Shown piece after piece: positions 37,723-47,469 of a stretch of 64,000 bases of DNA. The notes under the pieces are model-generated. The model searched no databases, was not told where the DNA came from, and saw nothing but the letters and a program-made list of their open reading frames with translations. The translations under genes and the position numbers were made by a program. Numbering within the stretch: position 1 is the stretch's first letter; each line of letters begins with the position of its first letter. The DNA lies in contig NZ_JAGJBZ010000001.1 of the NCBI RefSeq assembly GCF_020010925.1, positions 744,001 through 808,000 of the forward strand. Reading direction: 5' to 3'. The stretch comes from Streptomyces griseiscabiei (GTDB lineage Bacteria > Actinomycetota > Actinomycetes > Streptomycetales > Streptomycetaceae).

Positions 37723-39591
37723 CTACTTCTTGCCCTTGCCGCCACCGGCGCTGTCGTCGCTGGACAGGACGGCGATGAAGGCCTCCTGCGGAACCTCCAC
37801 AGAGCCCACCATCTTCATCCGCTTCTTGCCTTCCTTCTGCTTCTCCAGCAGCTTCCGCTTACGGGAGATGTCACCGCCGTAGCACTTGGCGAGGACGTCC
37901 TTGCGGATGGCACGGATGGTCTCGCGGGCGATGACCCGCGACCCGATGGCCGCCTGGATGGGCACCTCGAAGGCCTGCCGCGGGATCAGCTCACGCAGCT
38001 TGGCGACGAGCCGCACACCGTAGGCGTAGGCGGCGTCCTTGTGGGTGACGGCCGAGAAGGCGTCCACCTTGTCGCCGTGCAGCAGGATGTCGACCTTCAC
38101 CAGGCTGGAGCTCTGCTCGCCGGTGGGCTCGTAGTCCAGGGAGGCATAGCCGCGCGTCTTCGACTTCAGCTGGTCGAAGAAGTCGAAGACGATCTCCGCG
38201 AGCGGAAGCGTGTAGCGGATCTCGACCCGGTCCTCGGAGAGGTAGTCCATACCGAGCAGGGTGCCGCGCCGCGTCTGGCACAGCTCCATGATCGAGCCGA
38301 TGAACTCCGAGGGCGCGAGGATCGTGGCGCGTACGACAGGCTCGTACACGGCGTCGATCTTCCCCTCGGGGAACTCGCTCGGGTTGGTGACCGTGTGCTC
38401 CGCGCCGTCCTCCATGACGACGCGATAGACCACGTTCGGCGCGGTGGCGATCAGATCGAGCCCGAACTCGCGCTCCAGCCGCTCACGGATCACGTCCAGG
38501 TGCAGCAGACCGAGGAAACCGACGCGGAAACCGAAGCCGAGCGCGGCGGAGGTCTCCGGCTCGTACACCAGCGCGGCGTCGTTGAGCTGCAGCTTGTCGA
38601 GGGCGTCGCGCAGCTCGGGGTAGTCGGAGCCGTCCAGCGGATACAGACCCGAGAAGACCATCGGCTTCGGGTCCTTGTAACCGCCGAGCGCCTCGGTGGC
38701 GCCCTTGTGCAGGGTGGTGATCGTGTCACCGACCTTGGACTGACGGACGTCCTTCACACCGGTGATCAGATAGCCGACCTCACCGACACCGAGGCCGTCG
38801 GCGGCCTTCATCTCCGGGGCCGAGACACCGATCTCCAGCAGCTCGTGGGTCGCGCCGGTGGACATCATGCGGATCCGCTCACGCTTGTTGAGCTGCCCGT
38901 CGATGACACGCACGTACGTCACGACACCGCGGTAGGAGTCGTACACCGAGTCGAAGATCATGGCCCGCGCCGGCGCGTCCTGGACGCCGACCGGGGCCGG
39001 GACGTCGGCGACGACCCGGTCCAGCAGCGCCTCGACGCCCAGACCGGTCTTGGCGGAGACCTTGAGCACGTCCTCGGGGTCGCACCCGATGAGGTTGGCC
39101 AGCTCCTCGCTGAACTTCTCCGGCTGTGCGGCCGGCAGGTCGATCTTGTTCAGCACGGGGATGATCTTGAGGTCGTTCTCCATCGCCAGGTACAGGTTGG
39201 CGAGGGTCTGCGCCTCGATGCCCTGGGCCGCGTCGACGAGGAGGACGGTCCCCTCACAGGCCGCCAGCGATCGTGACACCTCGTACGTGAAGTCGACGTG
39301 CCCCGGGGTGTCGATCATGTTGAGGATGTGCGTGTTGCCCGGATCGTCGGTCGGCGCCCAGGGCAGACGCACCGCCTGGGACTTGATCGTGATTCCGCGC
39401 TCACGCTCGATGTCCATGCGGTCGAGGTACTGAGCACGCATCTGCCGCTGGTCGACGACGCCGGTCAGCTGGAGCATCCGGTCGGCGAGCGTGGACTTGC
39501 CGTGGTCGATGTGCGCGATGATGCAGAAATTGCGGATCTGAGCCGGGTCGGTACGGCTCGGCTCGGGCACATGGCTGGGGATCGCGGGCAC
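37723..39591 (-). CDS. lepA: Elongation factor 4 (LepA)
   Basis: A 622-residue translational GTPase that acts on paused ribosomes and in 30S biogenesis. G-domain motifs are [15 protein letters not shown] (G1), [15 protein letters not shown] (G3) and NKIDLPAA (G4). EF-G-like domains II, III and V follow, with the LepA-specific C-terminal domain ([19 protein letters not shown]). It is divergent from rpsT, the usual actinobacterial arrangement, and a strong terminator follows it. Confidence 0.96.
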   Translation of the reverse strand: MPAIPSHVPEPSRTDPAQIRNFCIIAHIDHGKSTLADRMLQLTGVVDQRQMRAQYLDRMDIERERGITIKSQAVRLPWAPTDDPGNTHILNMIDTPGHVDFTYEVSRSLAACEGTVLLVDAAQGIEAQTLANLYLAMENDLKIIPVLNKIDLPAAQPEKFSEELANLIGCDPEDVLKVSAKTGLGVEALLDRVVADVPAPVGVQDAPARAMIFDSVYDSYRGVVTYVRVIDGQLNKRERIRMMSTGATHELLEIGVSAPEMKAADGLGVGEVGYLITGVKDVRQSKVGDTITTLHKGATEALGGYKDPKPMVFSGLYPLDGSDYPELRDALDKLQLNDAALVYEPETSAALGFGFRVGFLGLLHLDVIRERLEREFGLDLIATAPNVVYRVVMEDGAEHTVTNPSEFPEGKIDAVYEPVVRATILAPSEFIGSIMELCQTRRGTLLGMDYLSEDRVEIRYTLPLAEIVFDFFDQLKSKTRGYASLDYEPTGEQSSSLVKVDILLHGDKVDAFSAVTHKDAAYAYGVRLVAKLRELIPRQAFEVPIQAAIGSRVIARETIRAIRKDVLAKCYGGDISRKRKLLEKQKEGKKRMKMVGSVEVPQEAFIAVLSSDDSAGGGKGKK

Positions 39592-39677
39592 GCAGGGTCC
39601 TGATTCTTGAGGTGTCCGCAGCGTCTGCGGTCTCGGGTCGGATCTGGCGGTTCTGGTACGTGGTCCGGTGGTACGAG

Positions 39678-39705
39678 GGCCATTGGTACGTAGGCCATTG
39701 GTACG
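39678..39705. repeat. Short tandem repeat upstream of lepA
   Basis: GGCCATTGGTACG occurs at 39678-39690 and again at 39693-39705 (15-bp period), with more degenerate GGTACG units on either side. It lies in the 275-bp lepA/rpsT divergent promoter region. The function is unknown; it could reflect regulator binding or slippage. Confidence 0.7.
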
Positions 39706-39866
39706 TGGATCGTTCTGCTACGTAGGCACCATGGTCCCACGGGCGGGGAACTGCGACCGGTTTGGGCCGACCCATGGGCGGCTGGTAGCGTGGGCGGCTG
39801 TGTCTCATGCCCTCTCAGCAGGAGGCACAACCCAAGAAAATCACCTGAAGCTGAAAAGGCTCATTC

Positions 39867-40133
39867 GTGGCGAACATCAAGTCCCAGATCAAGCGGAACA
39901 AGACCAACGAGAAGGCGCGCCTTCGCAACAAGGCCGTCAAGTCGTCGCTCAAGACCGCCATCCGCAAGGCCCGCGAGGCCGCTGCCGCGGGTGACGTCGA
40001 GAAGGCCACCGAGTACCAGCGCGCTGCCGCGCGTCAGCTCGACAAGGCCGTCTCGAAGGGCGTCATCCACAAGAACCAGGCCGCCAACAAGAAGTCGGCG
40101 CTTGCTTCCAAGGTCGCTTCCCTCAAGGGCTGA
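39867..40133 (+). CDS. rpsT: 30S ribosomal protein S20
   Basis: An 88-residue, strongly basic helical protein of the 30S subunit that binds 16S rRNA. It starts [20 protein letters not shown] and ends [20 protein letters not shown], full length for S20. The S20 genes of actinobacteria use this same position divergent from lepA and near holA. Confidence 0.97.
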   Translation: MANIKSQIKRNKTNEKARLRNKAVKSSLKTAIRKAREAAAAGDVEKATEYQRAAARQLDKAVSKGVIHKNQAANKKSALASKVASLKG

Positions 40134-40433
40134 GCTGCACCTGTGATCTGATCGCCGGCTGGACCCAGAGCGGGCCCTCTCTCATCCGCTCCCACCCGGC
40201 ACCCCGGACCCGTACGCGGCCTGCGTTCGCCACGCGGGTATGGGTCCACCTCTCAATCCAGAACCCCGGTTTCCCCCTTCCCCAGGGCGGACGCCGGGGT
40301 TTCGGCGTTGGGAGTGCGGGCGGGAAGAGCCGCCCCCAGGGGCGCGGGGAACTGCGCGAGAAGCCCCACCGAACCCGCACCCGACACCGCACCCCCTCGA
40401 ACCTCGGGACCGAAGGGGGCAGCACCCGAACCC
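40134..40433. other. Intergenic region after rpsT, with a possible terminator and repeat copy
   Basis: No gene is supported in these 300 bp between the convergent rpsT and holA. An inverted repeat AACCCCGG (40262-40269) with CCGGGGTT (40294-40301) may terminate rpsT. A half-copy of the dispersed repeat (CAGGGGCGCGGGGAACTGCG onward) lies at about 40336-40385. Confidence 0.6.
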
Positions 40434-41420
40434 TCAGCCCCGCCGGGACCGGGCCGCCCGCGCGATCGTCACGACCGCCTTCTCAAGCGCGTACTCGGGA
40501 TCATCGCCCCCGCCCTTCACCCCCGCGTCCGCCTCGGCCACCGCCCGCAGGGCGACCGCCACCCCGTCCGGCGTCCACCCCCGCATCTGCTGCCGCACCC
40601 GGTCGATCTTCCACGGCGGCATCCCCAGCTCCCGCGCGAGATCCCCCGGCCGCCCGCCCCGCGCCGACGACAGCTTCCCGATCGCCCGCACCCCCTGGGC
40701 CAGCGCACTGGTGATCAACACCGGCGCCACCCCGGTCGCAAGCGACCACCGCAGCGCCTCCAACGCCTCCGCCGCCCGCCCCTCGACGGCCCGATCGGCC
40801 ACCTCGAAGCTGGACGCCTCGGCCCGCCCGGTGTAGTACCGCCCGACCACGGCCTCGTCGATCGTCCCCTCGACATCCGCGACCAGCTGCGACGCCGCGG
40901 ACGCCAGCTCCCGCAGATCACTCCCGATCGCGTCGACCAGCACCTGGCACGCCTCGGGCGTCGCGGACCGCCCCAGCGTCCGGAACTCGCCCCGCACGAA
41001 CGCCAGCCGATCCGCCGGCTTCGTCATCTTGGGACACGCCACCTCCCGCGCCCCCACCTTGCGCGCGGCGTCCAGCAGCGCCTTCCCCTTGGCACCGCCC
41101 GCGTGCAGCAGCACCAGGGTGATCTCCTCGGCGGGAGCCCCCAGATACGCCTTCACGTCCTTGACCGTGTCGGCCGACAGATCATGCGCGTTGCGTACGA
41201 CCACGACCTTGCGCTCCGCGAAGAGCGACGGACTCGTCAGCTCGGCGAGCGTGCCGGGCTGCAGCTGGTCCGAGGCCAGGTCCCGCACATCCGTGTCGGC
41301 GTCGGCGGCCCGCGCCGCGGCCACCACCACCCGCACGGCCCGGTCGAGCAGCAGCTCCTCCTGCCCCACGGCCAGCGTCACGGGGGCGAGAGGATCGTCA
41401 TTCACAGTCTTCTTGGCCAT
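40434..41420 (-). CDS. holA: DNA polymerase III subunit delta
   Basis: A 328-residue clamp-loader delta subunit that opens the beta sliding clamp. It has the family pattern PLAPVTLAVGQEELLLDRAV, ERKVVVVRNAHDLSADTVKD, CPKMTKPADRLAFVRGEF and a C-terminal helical collar (LRELASAASQLVADVEGTID). The ATG at 41420 (MAKKTVNDDP) is chosen; the open frame upstream crosses a repeat copy. It sits in the usual rpsT-holA-comEC neighbourhood. Confidence 0.93.
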   Translation of the reverse strand: MAKKTVNDDPLAPVTLAVGQEELLLDRAVRVVVAAARAADADTDVRDLASDQLQPGTLAELTSPSLFAERKVVVVRNAHDLSADTVKDVKAYLGAPAEEITLVLLHAGGAKGKALLDAARKVGAREVACPKMTKPADRLAFVRGEFRTLGRSATPEACQVLVDAIGSDLRELASAASQLVADVEGTIDEAVVGRYYTGRAEASSFEVADRAVEGRAAEALEALRWSLATGVAPVLITSALAQGVRAIGKLSSARGGRPGDLARELGMPPWKIDRVRQQMRGWTPDGVAVALRAVAEADAGVKGGGDDPEYALEKAVVTIARAARSRRG

Positions 41421-41474
41421 CCGGGACAGCATCCCACGCCCCACCGACAACCCACCCCGCGGCGACCGCGCCCC

Positions 41475-41530
41475 ACCAGGGGCGCGGGGAACCGCGCGAG
41501 CAACCCCCGAAGACCCGCACCCGACGAGCG
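41475..41530. repeat. Dispersed repeat, half-copy between holA and a small gene
   Basis: The right half-element reads CAGGGGCGCGGGGAACCGCG followed by CGAGC. It lies about 55 bp upstream of the holA start and just downstream of the 81-codon gene stop. Confidence 0.75.
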
Positions 41531-41564
41531 GCCTGTCAGTCACCCGGCCTTCCCCAGCGGAGCG

Positions 41565-41810
41565 CTACGGCTCCTCCCGCCACCCCTCCCACTCCCCCGC
41601 GAACTCGTCCAACGCCACCGGATCGAGCCGCCCCCGCTCGTCCCGCAGCACCAGCAGCCACTGCGCGTCCTCGGCGTCGTCCTCCCCCGCCAGCGCGTCC
41701 CGCACCAACTGCGGCTCCTCATCCAGCCCGAACCGCTCCCCGAGCGCCTCCAATGCCTCCTCGGCCGCGTCACGATCGGGCAGCACCAGCACATGTCTCA
41801 CATCACTCAC
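41565..41810 (-). CDS. Small acidic hypothetical protein
   Basis: An 81-residue protein beginning SDVRHVLVLPDRDAAEEALE from a GTG at 41810. It is strongly acidic, alternating beta-strand-like hydrophobic runs (HVLVLPD, WLLVLRDE) with charged helices. No domain was recognised. It lies between the arylamine N-acetyltransferase gene and holA on the same strand. The very C-rich stretch upstream (41811-41900) is probably non-coding, although an open frame continues through it. Confidence 0.65.
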   Translation of the reverse strand: MSDVRHVLVLPDRDAAEEALEALGERFGLDEEPQLVRDALAGEDDAEDAQWLLVLRDERGRLDPVALDEFAGEWEGWREEP

Positions 41811-41900
41811 GCCCCCATCTTCGACCACGCCTACCCGTACGGGGGGCCTCCCCCTCCTCCCCCTCCCCCCTCCCCCGCCCTCCCCCGCCCTCCCCACCCC

Positions 41901-42719
41901 TCAACTCCCCCCGCGCCCCGCCCCCACCTCCGGCACCCGCGCCAGCTCCATCCCGAACCACTCCCGGTACGCCGTCAGCACCTCCCCGTCCGTCGACAGC
42001 TCGGTCACCTCCCGGTCGTCCTCCGCCGAGGTGACCGTCAGCGTGCGCCCGCTGAGGGTGACGCGGCCGCCGTCCCCGGTGACCCGGGAACAGACGAGGG
42101 ACTGGGTGAAATGCGAGGCCGGTGAGGTGCTGTGCCACCAGGCCCCGGCCACGAAGTCCCCGAGCACCCTCGGCCGCACCTCCAGCCGGTACTGGGGCCT
42201 GCCGTCCCGGAGCACGTCCAGATCCCCGAACTCCCTCCCTCCGCTCTCCCGGTCCGCCTGGACCACCCGGAACACCCCGCCCGGATCCACCTGCTCCCCC
42301 CGGTCCCCGAACTCCAGCGGATGGTGGCTGTTCGCCCCGAACCCGACATCGGCCAGCCAGTCACCCCCGTCCACCGTCCGCACCCTCAGCGCCAGATGGT
42401 CGTACGGGATGCCCAGCCGTCCCTCCTCCCCGTACACCCGCGCCGCGAGCAGCGTCACATCGAACCCGAGTGCCGCGAGCAACGCCCCGAACAACCCGTT
42501 CAGTTCGAAGCAGAAGCCTCCCCTGCGCTCTCCGACCACCTTGTCCAGCAGCCGCTTCTCCTCCAGGACGATCTGCTCTCCGAGATGGATCGACAGGTTC
42601 TCGAACGGCACCGCCCGCAGATGGCGCAGGTGCAGATCACGCAGCACGTCGACAGTGGGCCAGGCCGGCTGCTCGGCTCCGAGACGGCGAAGGTAGGCGT
42701 CAAGCTCCGCGGTTTCCAT
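41901..42719 (-). CDS. Arylamine N-acetyltransferase
   Basis: A 272-residue NAT-family enzyme that moves an acetyl or related acyl group from CoA to arylamines or hydrazines. The Cys-His-Asp catalytic triad is intact: C70 in RRGGFCFELN, H108 in PYDHLALRV and D124 in WLADVGFG. The N-terminal LRHLRAVPFENLSIHLG is diagnostic. The ATG at 42719 is 4 bp from the comEC stop, so it is probably co-transcribed with comEC. Its physiological substrate is unknown; detoxification or secondary-metabolite tailoring are possible. Confidence 0.93.
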   Translation of the reverse strand: METAELDAYLRRLGAEQPAWPTVDVLRDLHLRHLRAVPFENLSIHLGEQIVLEEKRLLDKVVGERRGGFCFELNGLFGALLAALGFDVTLLAARVYGEEGRLGIPYDHLALRVRTVDGGDWLADVGFGANSHHPLEFGDRGEQVDPGGVFRVVQADRESGGREFGDLDVLRDGRPQYRLEVRPRVLGDFVAGAWWHSTSPASHFTQSLVCSRVTGDGGRVTLSGRTLTVTSAEDDREVTELSTDGEVLTAYREWFGMELARVPEVGAGRGGS

Positions 42720-42723
42720 GCCC

Positions 42724-45309
42724 TCAGTCTCTCGCCACGAGCAGTCCCTTCGCCGTACCCGCGACGGCGATCGCGCCGTCCTCGTCCGTACGCAGCACCG
42801 TGGCACCTCCGGCCCGCAGCGCCGCGACCGTACTGGGGGCCGGGTGGCCGTACGGGTTGTCCGCGCCGACCGAGATGAGGGCCAGCTGTGGAGTCATCGT
42901 CCGTATCAGCCCCGGATCCTGGTAGGCCGAACCATGGTGGGCGACCTTCACCACGTCCACGGCTCCCAGGGCCGCCGCCTCCGGGGATCTCGCCAGTTCC
43001 CGCTGGCCGGGTGGTTCCAGATCGCCCAGGAGCAGCAGGGTCAGCCCGGCGGAGCGGACCAGCATGGTCACGCTGGCGTCGTTCGGTCCGTCCGGCGCGA
43101 CGGCGTCGCCCGGCGGCCACAGCACCCGCCAGGTCAGGCTTCCCGTGCGCCGCTCCTCCCCGGCCACGGCCCGCGTCAGCGGGATCCGCCGGGCCTCCGC
43201 CTCCCTGCGCACGAACGCGGCCTGGTCCGCGGGTTCCTCGAATCCCGTCGCCGCGATCGCCCCCACCGAACGCCCCCGCAGCACGCCCGGCAACCCCATG
43301 ACATGGTCGGCGTGGAAGTGGGTGAGGACGACGAGCGGGACACTGGTGATGCCGAGCGAGGTCAGACAGCGGTCGACCAGCACCGGATCGGGCCCGGCGT
43401 CCACGACCACCCCGGCACCGTCGCCCGCCGCGAGGACGGTCGCGTCCCCCTGTCCCACGTCGCACATCACGAAGCGCCAGCCGGGCGGCGGCCACCCCGT
43501 GATCACCCTGGTCAGCGGCGGCGGCTGCACCACGACCAGCGCGAACGCCACCAGTGACGCCCCCACCAGCCAGGGGTGGCTCAGCAGCCGCCGCCCGACG
43601 AGGACGACGACCACGGTGACCAGGAGCAGCAGCAGCGCGCCGGTCCAGCTGCCCGGCCAGTCCACTCCCGCGCCGGGCAGCGACGCCCCGGTGCGGGCGA
43701 TGTCCGCGATCCAGCCGGCGGGCCAGCTCGCGCACCAGGCGAGGCACTCGGCCACGGGCATCGCCACCGGGGCCGTCGCCAGTGTGGCGAACCCCAGCAC
43801 CGTGGCCGGGGCCACCGCGAACTCGGCGAGCAGATTGCACGGCACCGCCACCAGGCTCACCTTGGCCGACAGCACGGCGACGACCGGCGCGCACACCGCC
43901 TGCGCCGCCCCGGCCGCGGCCAGCGCCTCGGCCGGGCGCGGTGGCACCCGGCGCCGCTGGAGGGCGGCGCTCCAGCGCGGGGCGAGGGTGAGCAGCGCTC
44001 CGGTCGCGAGGACGGACAGCAGGAAGCCGTAACTGCGGGACAGCCACGGGTCGTACAGCACCAGCAGCAGCACCGCCGTCGCCAGCGCGGGGACGAGCGA
44101 CCTGCGGCGCCCGGTCGCGATGGCCAGCAGCGCGATCGAACCGCAGGCCGCGGCCCGCACCACACTCGGGTCGGGCCGGCACACGACCACGAAACCGAGT
44201 GTCAGCGCACCGCCGGCCAGCGCCGTCGCCCGCAGCGGAATCCCCAGCCGGGGCGCGAGTCCTCGTCGCTCGGCCCGCTGTGCCAGCCCCGGGGGCCCGA
44301 TGAACAGCGCCAGCAGGATCGTGAAGTTGGCGCCGCTGACGGCGAGCAGGTGCGTGAGGTCGGTCGCCTTGAACGCCTCGTCCAACTCGGCCGGCACCCG
44401 TGAGGTGTCCCCGACGACGAACCCCGGCAACAACGCCCGCGCGTCGGCGTCCAGCCCGTCGGTCGCCTCCCGCAGCCCGGCCCGTAACCGCCCCGCGAAC
44501 CGCTGCACCGTGCTCGGCTCCTCCACGACCACCGGCGCCCCGCCGCCGCGCACCCGCAGCGCGGCCGCCACCCGGTCTCCCCCGACCATCGCGGGCACGG
44601 CCTGCGCCGTCACCCGCACCCGGGTGGACGGCAGCAGCGAGAGCCAGGCCGCCCGCGCGGCCCGTCCCTCCACGTCGACGATGACCAGTACCGGTGTCCG
44701 GGTGTCCACGGCCGTCCCGTCCAGGCTCCGCACCCGCCGTACCTCGGCCTGGAGGAGCACGGCGGTAGGTGCCGCGTGGTTGCCCTGGATCCGGGGGCGG
44801 GTGAGCCGTGGGTCGGAGGTCAGCTCGGCCTCCGCGGTCACCCGGGTGTACCGCTCGGCCAGGGCGGGCACCGGGCCTCGCCGCAGATCCGCCCCATGCA
44901 GTCCGGCGGAGGCCGCGGCCGCGCCGGCACACAGCAGGACGGCCGCGACGGGCACCCGCGTCCGCCCCCGTCCGCGCACCCGCGCCCACACCCGCCCATG
45001 CCCATGCCCATGCCCCTGCCCGGGGACGAGCAGGGCCAGGCCGACGACCAGGCAGACCAGGACCACACCCATGACCCACCCGGGCGAGGCGTGGACCGTC
45101 AGCGCCGCCGTCCCCCACGCGGCCAGCGCCGGAGGCACGAGACGCAGATCCGTCGGCCCCTCCTGCCGGGGGTACGGGTCGCCGAGCCGGGTACCGGAGG
45201 CCGCGTGCACGGCGGCCCGGGACGGCGTGGCCCTCGCGGGAGCACCCCGCGCGGGAGCACCCCGCGCACCGGCCACCGCCCGCGATGTCTCCTCCTCGGT
45301 CGTCCTCAT
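42724..45309 (-). CDS. comEC: ComEC/Rec2-type DNA uptake channel homologue
   Basis: An 861-residue polytopic membrane protein. It has an N-terminal OB-like extracellular region after two helices, a competence domain (LTHLLAVSGANFTILLALFI, about residue 325 on) and a C-terminal MBL-type domain with VLTHFHADHVMGLPG and VAHHGSAYQD. In naturally competent bacteria it transports single-stranded DNA; natural competence is not established in Streptomyces. The ATG at 45309 overlaps the comEA stop. The N-terminal region contains an unusual GHGHGHGR run and a repeated GAPARGAPARA. Confidence 0.92.
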   Translation of the reverse strand: MRTTEEETSRAVAGARGAPARGAPARATPSRAAVHAASGTRLGDPYPRQEGPTDLRLVPPALAAWGTAALTVHASPGWVMGVVLVCLVVGLALLVPGQGHGHGHGRVWARVRGRGRTRVPVAAVLLCAGAAAASAGLHGADLRRGPVPALAERYTRVTAEAELTSDPRLTRPRIQGNHAAPTAVLLQAEVRRVRSLDGTAVDTRTPVLVIVDVEGRAARAAWLSLLPSTRVRVTAQAVPAMVGGDRVAAALRVRGGGAPVVVEEPSTVQRFAGRLRAGLREATDGLDADARALLPGFVVGDTSRVPAELDEAFKATDLTHLLAVSGANFTILLALFIGPPGLAQRAERRGLAPRLGIPLRATALAGGALTLGFVVVCRPDPSVVRAAACGSIALLAIATGRRRSLVPALATAVLLLVLYDPWLSRSYGFLLSVLATGALLTLAPRWSAALQRRRVPPRPAEALAAAGAAQAVCAPVVAVLSAKVSLVAVPCNLLAEFAVAPATVLGFATLATAPVAMPVAECLAWCASWPAGWIADIARTGASLPGAGVDWPGSWTGALLLLLVTVVVVLVGRRLLSHPWLVGASLVAFALVVVQPPPLTRVITGWPPPGWRFVMCDVGQGDATVLAAGDGAGVVVDAGPDPVLVDRCLTSLGITSVPLVVLTHFHADHVMGLPGVLRGRSVGAIAATGFEEPADQAAFVRREAEARRIPLTRAVAGEERRTGSLTWRVLWPPGDAVAPDGPNDASVTMLVRSAGLTLLLLGDLEPPGQRELARSPEAAALGAVDVVKVAHHGSAYQDPGLIRTMTPQLALISVGADNPYGHPAPSTVAALRAGGATVLRTDEDGAIAVAGTAKGLLVARD

Positions 45310-46421
45310 GGCCGTACGAGATTCCGCAGGTCGGCGAAGCGTCGGTCGCCGATGCCGTTCACCTCGCGCAGTTCGTCGACCGAGCGGAAGCCGCCGTGCT
45401 GGGTGCGGTAGTCGATGATGTGCTGGGCGAGAACGGGGCCGACACCGGGCAGGGTGTCCAGCTGGTCGGGGGTGGCCGTGTTGAGCGAGACGGGAGCCGC
45501 CGGGGCCGCCCCGGCGGCGGCTCCGCCGGTACCGGCCCCGCCGCCCGGTCCGGGCATCGCCCCCGGTGCGGAGACCGGTGCCGGGCTCCCGACCAGGACC
45601 TGTTCGCCGTCCACGAGGAGCCGGGCGCGGTTGAGTCCGTCGGTGTTCGCCCCCGGCCGCACCCCGCCCGCCGCGCGCAACGCGTCGGCCACCCGGGAAC
45701 CGGCCGGCAAGCGCTGGATCCCCGGCCGGCGCACCTTCCCGCCGACGTCCACGACGATGGCGGGCCCGGCGGTGGAAGCGACCGCCCCGGCCGGGGTGCC
45801 CGCCCCGGCCGCCGAGCCGTCCGGAGCTCCCACGCGCACCACCTCGGGCGCGCTCACCGGCTGGGTCCGGCCCGCCCAGAAGTGCTGTGCCGCGAACACC
45901 GCCGCGACGACCAGCACCACGCTCAGCGCGACCACGCTCTTGCGCTCGATGCCGCACCGCACCTGCAACCACAGCGGCAGCCGCTCCCGCACGGCCGGCC
46001 CCACCCGCTCCCGCCAGGCCCCCCGCTCGCCGACGGAAGCACCGGAGCCTCCAGCCCGCTCCACCCGAGCCTCGCCCACCTCACAAGCGCCGGCCTCGCC
46101 CACCTCACCGGCCTCACCGACGCGGTCGACCTCACCGTCCCCGGCCTCCGCCGACCTCCCCCTGCGCGCCCCGGGCGGCTCGGGCGGCCCGTGCCCCAAC
46201 TCCCGTGGCTCCCCGGCCCTTTCCGGGAACAGCGCCTCCGCGCGCAGGCGAAGCGTCTCCGCCGCGGCCTGGCGGCGGCCGGACCTGCCCCTCGGCTGCC
46301 GGGAGCGGTGCCGAGCGCGCCCGTCGGAGGACGGACCGCGCCCCGGCCCGCTGGTGACCGTCGCCGTCCGTGGACGTGGCTGTGTCTGTGTCTGTGATCC
46401 TGAACGTGATCGAAGTGCCAT
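45306..46421 (-). CDS. comEA: ComEA-like helix-hairpin-helix DNA-binding protein
   Basis: A 371-residue protein. A long charged cytoplasmic N-terminus contains a Glu-Ala-Gly-Glu repeat tract, followed by one membrane helix (SVVALSVVLVVAAVFAAQHF, about residue 160-180). The extracellular part has an SLBB domain (VDVGGKVRRPGIQRLPAGSR) and, after a Gly/Ala/Pro linker, a double helix-hairpin-helix DNA-binding domain (LNTATPDQLDTLPGVGPVLA, VNGIGDRRFADLRNLV). The start is taken at ATG 46421; a TTG at 46439 is in frame. It overlaps comEC by ATGA. The N-terminal extension is longer than in Bacillus ComEA but common in actinomycetes. Confidence 0.9.
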   Translation of the reverse strand: MALRSRSGSQTQTQPRPRTATVTSGPGRGPSSDGRARHRSRQPRGRSGRRQAAAETLRLRAEALFPERAGEPRELGHGPPEPPGARRGRSAEAGDGEVDRVGEAGEVGEAGACEVGEARVERAGGSGASVGERGAWRERVGPAVRERLPLWLQVRCGIERKSVVALSVVLVVAAVFAAQHFWAGRTQPVSAPEVVRVGAPDGSAAGAGTPAGAVASTAGPAIVVDVGGKVRRPGIQRLPAGSRVADALRAAGGVRPGANTDGLNRARLLVDGEQVLVGSPAPVSAPGAMPGPGGGAGTGGAAAGAAPAAPVSLNTATPDQLDTLPGVGPVLAQHIIDYRTQHGGFRSVDELREVNGIGDRRFADLRNLVRP

Positions 46422-46524
46422 GCGACGAGGATCGGGCAATCCCGCCGCTCGCGATGATCTTGCTCAATTCCCGTGGATTACTACCCGGTTGTGGACAACT
46501 CCGTCACCCCCACGGGCGACAGAC

Positions 46525-47370
46525 TCACCGGGGCGAGACGACCGCCCCCAGCAACCCGGGCCCCGTATGCGCCCCGATGACCGCCCCGACCTCGCTCACA
46601 TGCAGGTCGGCCAGCCCGGGCACCCGCTCCCGCAGCCGCTCCGCGAGGGCCGCGGCCCGCTCGGGCGCGGCGAGGTGATGGACGGCGATGTCGACCGGTG
46701 CGCCGCCCGCCCGCTCGGCGACGATCTCCTCCAGGCGGGCGATGGCCCTGGACGCCGTACGGACCTTCTCCAGCATCTCGATACGGCCGCCGTCCAGCTG
46801 CAGCAGCGGTTTGACCGCGAGCGCGGACCCGAACAGTGCCTGTGCCGCGCCGATCCGTCCGCCCCGGCGGAGATAGTCCAGGGTGTCGACGTAGAAGAAC
46901 GCGGAGGTCCCTGCGGCCCGTTTCTCGGCGGCCGTGACGGCCTCGTCCACGGTGCCGCCCGCCTCCGCGGACTCGGCGGCGGCCAGGGCGCAGAACCCGA
47001 GGGCCATCGCGACCATGCCGGTGTCGACGACGCGCACCGGCACGGGTGCCTCGCGGGCCGCGAGGGCGGCTGCGTCGTACGTGCCGGAGAACTCGGCGGA
47101 GAGGTGGAGGGAGACGATGCCCGTGGCGCCCGACTCCGCGACCCTGCGGTAGGTCTCCGCGAACAGTTCGGGGCTGGGGCGGGAGGTGGTGACGGACCGT
47201 CGCTTCTGCAGTGCCTGGGCGAGGGAGCGCGCCGAGATCTCGGTGCCTTCGTCGAGCGCCTCCCCGCCGAGGACCACGGTCAGGGGTACGGCGGTGATGC
47301 TGTGACGCTCCATCGCCGGCGGCGGCAGGTAGGCCGTTGAATCGGTGACGATCGCGACATGGCGGGACAT
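46525..47370 (-). CDS. DegV-family fatty-acid-binding protein
   Basis: A 281-residue DegV protein. The family start VAIVTDSTAYLPP, the TSRPSPELF lipid-headgroup motif, LSAEFSGTYDAA and DYLRRGGRIG are all present. In other bacteria these bind fatty acids (FakB) for the kinase FakA; no fakA is in the window. It lies upstream of comEA on the same strand. Confidence 0.92.
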   Translation of the reverse strand: MSRHVAIVTDSTAYLPPPAMERHSITAVPLTVVLGGEALDEGTEISARSLAQALQKRRSVTTSRPSPELFAETYRRVAESGATGIVSLHLSAEFSGTYDAAALAAREAPVPVRVVDTGMVAMALGFCALAAAESAEAGGTVDEAVTAAEKRAAGTSAFFYVDTLDYLRRGGRIGAAQALFGSALAVKPLLQLDGGRIEMLEKVRTASRAIARLEEIVAERAGGAPVDIAVHHLAAPERAAALAERLRERVPGLADLHVSEVGAVIGAHTGPGLLGAVVSPR

Positions 47371-47469
47371 GAGCTGGAGGTTACCCGCCGAGCCCCGAGG
47401 ACGGCAGCCCGCCCCCTCTCACCTGGGGCCGGGCGGAGCGGACCGAGCGGGACGAGCGCGTCGTCCGGC

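Noticed and set aside
41811..41897. Extension of the 81-residue acidic protein to 110 residues
   Set aside because: The added part is a nearly pure C/T (Gly/Arg-coding) tract with no coding character; GTG 41810 begins the hydrophobic-acidic pattern.
42724..45972. Extended comEC reading frame of 1082 residues
   Set aside because: The extension overlaps comEA in another frame; ATG 45309 gives a normal ComEC and an ATGA overlap.
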